Origin: Methylotenera_A aquatica
GTDB taxonomy: Bacteria > Pseudomonadota > Gammaproteobacteria > Burkholderiales > Methylophilaceae
Length of the DNA stretch: 64,000 bases
Direction of reading: 5' to 3'
NCBI GenBank assembly: GCA_965601485.1
Contig: OZ271846.1
Coordinates: 620,001-684,000, forward strand
The translations under genes and the position numbers were made by a program. Position 1 is the stretch's first letter; each line of letters begins with the position of its first letter. Below, in pieces: positions 60,270-64,000 of this stretch. A model generated the notes under the pieces. That model ran no database searches. It was not told the DNA's origin and saw only the letters and a list, made by a program, of their open reading frames with translations.

Positions 60270-61004
60270 TTAATGCTTTTTAGAGGCAAACGCTTCGGCT
60301 AATTCAGCATCCGCTTTTGTATCGTCTATTTTAGCCAATTGCGCTTTTAATAAGGCCAGTTCAGCATCTTGCTTGCTGGCGTGGTCAAGTAGGCTGTGAA
60401 TCGCTTTGGTGATAGGGTCATTATTCTCATCCCCAATTGCATAGGCGCTAAAACCAATTTTTTGCGCGGTTTCATCCCGTTTTTTGGCTTTTTCTTCTTC
60501 TAAAATACGGGCAGGAATGCCAACTGCCGTTGCGTTTTCTGGCACATCTTTTACCACAACGGCATTGCTACCAATTTTAGCGTTTTTACCAATCGTAATC
60601 GGCCCTAGCACTTTTGCACCTGCGCCAATCACCACGCCTTGCTCTAAAGTTGGGTGACGTTTACCTTTATTCCAAGAGGTGCCGCCTAATGTCACGCCAT
60701 GATACAAAGTACAGTCGTCACCAATCACGGCGGTTTCGCCAATGACCACGCCCATGCCATGGTCAATAAACACGCGGTTACCAATGGTGGCGCCTGGGTG
60801 AATCTCAATACCCGTCAAAAAACGGCCAATATGCGAAAAAAATCGCCCAAGCCAGTAAAAACGAGCTTGCCAGAACCAATGACTAAGGCGATGCATAATT
60901 AATGCATGCACACCAGGATAAGTGGTCAGAATCTCAAAATGCGTACGTGCCGCTGGATCGCGGTCAAAAACAATTGAAATATCTTCTTTGATATGATTAA
61001 ACAT
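60270..61004 (-). CDS. cysE: Serine O-acetyltransferase
   Basis: CysE makes O-acetylserine, the precursor of cysteine. The 244-residue protein has the N-terminal helical domain (PGVHALIMHRLSHWFWQARF) and the left-handed hexapeptide repeat domain (IEIHPGATIGNRVFIDHGMG, VVIGETAVIGDDCTLYHGVT, LGGTSWNKGKRHPTLEQGVV). The tail is long and charged. It stands before iscR on the same strand, so cysteine supply and sulfur transfer are side by side, although iscR has its own promoter. Confidence 0.95.
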   Translation of the reverse strand: MFNHIKEDISIVFDRDPAARTHFEILTTYPGVHALIMHRLSHWFWQARFYWLGRFFSHIGRFLTGIEIHPGATIGNRVFIDHGMGVVIGETAVIGDDCTLYHGVTLGGTSWNKGKRHPTLEQGVVIGAGAKVLGPITIGKNAKIGSNAVVVKDVPENATAVGIPARILEEEKAKKRDETAQKIGFSAYAIGDENNDPITKAIHSLLDHASKQDAELALLKAQLAKIDDTKADAELAEAFASKKH

Positions 61005-61164
61005 GCTTAATTTTTAGTAAAAAATTAAAGTAATATTATGCCATAAAAGTGAATTGTTGACTAATTTAGTAGGGTTATAAATCGTGATTGATAATGATTA
61101 ATTGTTGCTAAATATTATCGCGTTAATTAATATCAAGATATAGCAAATGCAGGGGTTTACAGTC

Positions 61165-62013
61165 ATGGTATTTGGTATATTAGTGGCCTATTCTGACGAT
61201 TACTTCGAAAACTCGTTGCATGAGTTTAATAGTATTTTAAGGATGCTATCGCGTAAACATAAATTAATAGTTGTGTTTAATAGCAATACGTTAGCAAGTA
61301 AATATGATTTGCTTCCAGTTGAAAGTTCGGACTTTGATTTTGTGTTAGGAACAAATCAGATGCACGAATTTAGTGGTTGGAGTGAGGGATTAGAGTTTGT
61401 AAAACATAAATATAATAATCTATTCAATAATTCTTCATATATCTTTGCTAACGACACACTTTGCCACCACAGAAAATTCACATACTTTCATAGATTAATT
61501 TTCACAATAGCTTCTTATTTCGCATTAAGCGCAAAAAAACCAAAAATAGCAGGTGAAATTCATTCAAATGGCAATCACTTTTCTTATAATAACGTAAAAT
61601 TTGATTGTTGGATTTCAAGTTATTTTTTTGCAATCAACAATCATGCGATGCACTTAATAGAATTTAATATTCTTCCGCAAAAAGAACTAATTAATTATTA
61701 TTTACTAGGAGGACATGATGAAAGATATTTCTTTTCCGAGGCGCTTGACAAATATTTAAAAACACACATTTTAAACAACCTCTTTCATGGAGGTTGGTAC
61801 AAAAGCCAACCATTAGATGAGTCTAATAAGGATTTCTTTTACGTAAAAGCTAGATCAATACTTGCTGAGTTTAGTTTGAGTTCCAAAGCTCACAGCAATA
61901 AAATAGAGTTTGTGGATACTCATTTTTTGAATAAGCTATTTCACAAATGGATTCCAGTCAAGATCAAAAATCTTGTTATTTCATTGGCAGTGGGTTCAAC
62001 TAAAAGACTTTAA
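61165..62013 (+). CDS. AT-rich orphan protein, possibly glycosyltransferase-like
   Basis: This 282-residue protein is not one I can assign. The start MVFGILVAYSDDYFENSLHE is followed by a strand LIVVFNSN. The MHEFSGWSEGLEFVKHKYNN segment and YIFANDTLCHHRKFTYFHRL look like the nucleotide-sugar and DxD-like parts of some surface-polysaccharide glycosyltransferases. There is no signal peptide or membrane domain. The gene is visibly richer in A and T (codons such as AAT, ATA, TTT) than its neighbours and lies alone between cysE and trmJ, which suggests acquisition from elsewhere. AGGGG nine bases upstream favours ATG 61165 over 61147. Confidence 0.7.
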   Translation: MVFGILVAYSDDYFENSLHEFNSILRMLSRKHKLIVVFNSNTLASKYDLLPVESSDFDFVLGTNQMHEFSGWSEGLEFVKHKYNNLFNNSSYIFANDTLCHHRKFTYFHRLIFTIASYFALSAKKPKIAGEIHSNGNHFSYNNVKFDCWISSYFFAINNHAMHLIEFNILPQKELINYYLLGGHDERYFFSEALDKYLKTHILNNLFHGGWYKSQPLDESNKDFFYVKARSILAEFSLSSKAHSNKIEFVDTHFLNKLFHKWIPVKIKNLVISLAVGSTKRL

Positions 62014-62093
62014 TGAAGGATAGTTCAGCGAGCACTGATTTAGCTAATTAAAATAAAATAAAATAAAGTGATAAAAAGTTCAATCTTTGAATT

Positions 62094-62852
62094 TTAGTAT
62101 TTATTATGTTTTCTTGGTTCTTGTGTCAACGTTAAAACGCCTCTAAGTAGGTTCACTTCTTCTTTTTCCAGTCTTGCACGGGCGTAAATTCGGCGCAAAC
62201 GCTCACTCAATTTTTTTGGCGCGGCAGGGTTTAGGTAGCCAATATGCAACAAGGTTTGTTCTAAATGCGCATAAAAACCTTCTAAAGCATCGTTGGTGGC
62301 GAGTTCAGTAGCTTCTGGGGCATCGATTACACCATTTAATATGGCCATTCGCAATTCATAGCACATCACTTGTACAGCAGCAGCTAAATTTAAAGAGGAG
62401 TATTCTGGGTTAGCAGGAATCATCGCCAGCATTTGGCAGCAATCTAACTCTGCGTTGCTTAAGCCGCTCATTTCTGTGCCAAACACAAAGGCAATTGGCT
62501 GGTTGGTAGCAATTTTGCTGGCCTCAATCGCGGCAGTGCGTGCGCCAACGGTTTCGTGGGATAAATAGCGTTTTCTGGCGCTCATGCCCACTGCAAACGC
62601 GCATCCTTTAAGTGCTTCGCTTAAGTTATCAGTAACAATGGCACGTTCTAGTAAATCGGCTGCACCAGTTGCAAGTGCAGTGGCATGCGCATCAGGGAAT
62701 TTATCGGGCTTAACTAAATACAAATGCTTTAAGCCCATGGTTTTCATGGCGCGCGCTGCAGAGCCGATATTGCCAGGGTGGCTGGTTTGGCATAATACAA
62801 CACGTATGTTATCGAAAATGCAACTTTCGTTGCTATGCGTTGTTGTTAGCAA
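62094..62852 (-). CDS. trmJ: tRNA (cytidine/uridine-2'-O-)-methyltransferase TrmJ
   Basis: TrmJ methylates the ribose of nucleotide 32 in the tRNA anticodon loop using S-adenosylmethionine. The 252-residue protein is a SPOUT-class enzyme with the three motifs: VLCQTSHPGNIGSAARAMKT, IAFVFGTEMSGLSNAELDCC, and IPANPEYSSLNLAAAVQVMC, which form the knotted SAM site. A helical C-terminal extension follows. The start is TTG at 62852, with AAGGAG seven bases upstream. It is divergent from suhB. Confidence 0.92.
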   Translation of the reverse strand: MLTTTHSNESCIFDNIRVVLCQTSHPGNIGSAARAMKTMGLKHLYLVKPDKFPDAHATALATGAADLLERAIVTDNLSEALKGCAFAVGMSARKRYLSHETVGARTAAIEASKIATNQPIAFVFGTEMSGLSNAELDCCQMLAMIPANPEYSSLNLAAAVQVMCYELRMAILNGVIDAPEATELATNDALEGFYAHLEQTLLHIGYLNPAAPKKLSERLRRIYARARLEKEEVNLLRGVLTLTQEPRKHNKY

Positions 62853-63202
62853 AAAATTACTCCTTACATATCAAACATATGCCGCGTCGCAATTTTTGCT
62901 AACGCTTAGTCTAGCTTAGAAATTTGAATTTCAATTAAAAGTAGATTTAACTTTGTGACTAAAGCCATAAACGTTAAAATAGCATTTTAACAGTTCTTTA
63001 AAATTGTTTTTCGCTGATTTTCATCACAATTTTCAATACACACATGGCTAAAATTGGTCTTTTTGGTGGATAAAGCGTAAGGCGTAAAGTTGAGTAATAC
63101 TGCTGACATTTCAATTAGTACGGCGAAGTATTATTCAATTTTGCAACGCTGCGATTTGCCTTCGCAGGTACCGATTTTTGACTTAAAGTAAAGACCACAA
63201 AC
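62853..63202. other. Divergent region between trmJ and suhB
   Basis: About 350 bases without a gene. It holds the trmJ ribosome site and promoter on the left and the suhB promoter on the right. I see no repeat or RNA gene. Confidence 0.5.
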
Positions 63203-64000
63203 ATGCATCCAATGCTTATTAACGCAGTAAAAGCCGCGCGTGAAGCGGGCCGTATTATTAACAAAGCTTCCAATGATGTAGGCGCACTAACCTTTCAAAG
63301 CAAAGACTTTAACGATTTTGTGAGTGAGGTTGATCGCTCAGCTGAGCAAGCGATTATTGATACCTTAAGATACGCCTACCCAGATCATGGTTTTTTGGGT
63401 GAAGAGAGTGGTAATACCAACCAAGAATCTGAAAATATTTGGATTATTGACCCGCTAGATGGGACCACTAATTTCCTGCATAACTTTCCGATTTATTGTG
63501 TTTCAATCGCGCTGCAACAAAAAGGCGTGCTGACACAAGCGGTGATTTATGACCCAGTAAAAAACGATTTGTTTACTGCCACTAAAGGTCGCGGCGCGTT
63601 TTTAAACGATAAGCGTATTCGCGTGGCTAATCGAAGTAAGTTACAAGCCTCACTGATTGCTACTGGCTTTCCATTTAAAGATTTTACGCATTTAGATACT
63701 TATTTGGATATGCTCAAAGAAATGATTAAAAGCACCAGCGGTATTCGCCGCCCAGGCTCTGCTGCACTAGATTTGGCTTATGTAGCAGCTGGATATACAG
63801 ATGGCTTTTTTGAGATGAATTTGTCTAGCTGGGATATCGCCGCAGGTGGCTTGTTGGTGCAAGAAGCGGGGGGTATTGTGGGTGATTTTGAAGGTAACGA
63901 AAGCTGGCTTACTACGGGTAATATTGTGGCGGCTAACCCAAAAGTTTTCTCTCAGATGTTACAAGTGCTAAGCCCGCATTTAACAAACGCACAAAAAACC
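63203..64000 (+). CDS. suhB: Inositol-1-monophosphatase / Nus-associated factor SuhB (runs to the window end)
   Basis: Reading from the ATG at 63203, 266 codons are open to the end of the window with no stop, so the 3' end may be missing a few residues. The metal-dependent phosphatase motifs are GFLGEESG, WIIDPLDGTTNFLHNFPIYC with the metal-binding aspartates, and LSSWDIAAGGLLVQEAGGIV. The GIRRPGSAALDLAYVAAG block is typical of SuhB. Besides dephosphorylating inositol phosphate, SuhB helps rRNA antitermination in E. coli. The trmJ-suhB divergent pair is common in proteobacteria. Confidence 0.94.
   Translation, partial: MHPMLINAVKAAREAGRIINKASNDVGALTFQSKDFNDFVSEVDRSAEQAIIDTLRYAYPDHGFLGEESGNTNQESENIWIIDPLDGTTNFLHNFPIYCVSIALQQKGVLTQAVIYDPVKNDLFTATKGRGAFLNDKRIRVANRSKLQASLIATGFPFKDFTHLDTYLDMLKEMIKSTSGIRRPGSAALDLAYVAAGYTDGFFEMNLSSWDIAAGGLLVQEAGGIVGDFEGNESWLTTGNIVAANPKVFSQMLQVLSPHLTNAQKT

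Noticed and set aside
61086..61106. GATAATGATTAAT resembling a Fur box near the AT-rich orphan gene
   Set aside because: Only about half of the 19-base consensus is matched and the right half-site is missing.
1..64000. tRNA, rRNA, CRISPR arrays, intact insertion sequences, phage genes
   Set aside because: No tRNA T-loop motif in a cloverleaf context, no regularly spaced repeats, and no transposase or integrase motifs were seen while reading both strands; a covariance-model scan would be needed to exclude small RNAs.

Overview
The window looks like chromosomal DNA of a moderately AT-rich betaproteobacterium, most likely a methylotroph of the family Methylophilaceae (Methylotenera or Methylophilus type). 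This is inferred from gene order and protein character, not from a search. The order fur / bamE-dapB-carA-carB-greA-(DUF4149)-yhbY-rlmE-ftsH-folP-glmM, an iscR-iscS-iscU-iscA-hscB-hscA-fdx cluster and an Entner-Doudoroff edd-eda pair all fit. I found no tRNA, rRNA, CRISPR array, intact insertion sequence or prophage gene.

Layout. 1-1.1 kb: a decayed family 2 glycosyltransferase. 1.1-6.7 kb: msbA, edd, eda, a HAD phosphatase and a tiny ORF. 6.9-12.2 kb (minus): waaF, hldE, gmhA, hldD (ADP-heptose and inner-core LPS), then hemH. 12.3-19 kb: two small envelope proteins, hrcA, nadK, recN, a BepA-like lipoprotein protease and fur. 19.1-33.2 kb: bamE with an unusual repeat-bearing tail, dapB, a VPLPA-CTERM protein, carAB, greA, yhbY, rlmE, ftsH, folP, glmM. 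33.3-42.4 kb: a phosphate-theme region. 42.5-45.1 kb: prfB (programmed frameshift) and lysS. 45.1-46.1 kb: gene-poor, with a GAF-domain remnant. 46.1-53.4 kb: a secreted serine protease, a LuxR / hybrid kinase / receiver set, two small secreted proteins sharing an RPY motif, a SulP transporter and a beta carbonic anhydrase. 53.5-61 kb: the ISC operon plus a second cysteine desulfurase and cysE. 61-64 kb: an AT-rich orphan, trmJ and the start of suhB.

The most interesting part is 33.2-42.4 kb. A PAP2 phosphatase, a zinc-dependent phospholipase-C-like protein and a GT4 glycosyltransferase lie directly before pstSCAB. Pho-box-like repeats (7-mers ending in TCAT or TCAC at an 11-bp period) stand before pstS, the phospholipase-like gene and the glycosyltransferase, and more weakly before the PAP2 gene. 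I infer a phosphate-starvation module that scavenges phosphate and replaces phospholipid with glycolipid. Next to it the low-affinity Pit transporter and its DUF47 partner are clear pseudogenes, followed by an aquaglyceroporin-arsC arsenate detoxification pair. Together this suggests a lineage committed to high-affinity phosphate uptake.

A second candidate for an undescribed system is the pair of small secreted RPY-motif proteins divergent from a LuxR/hybrid-kinase operon, with a 20-bp palindrome between them. Probable leader attenuators precede carA and greA.
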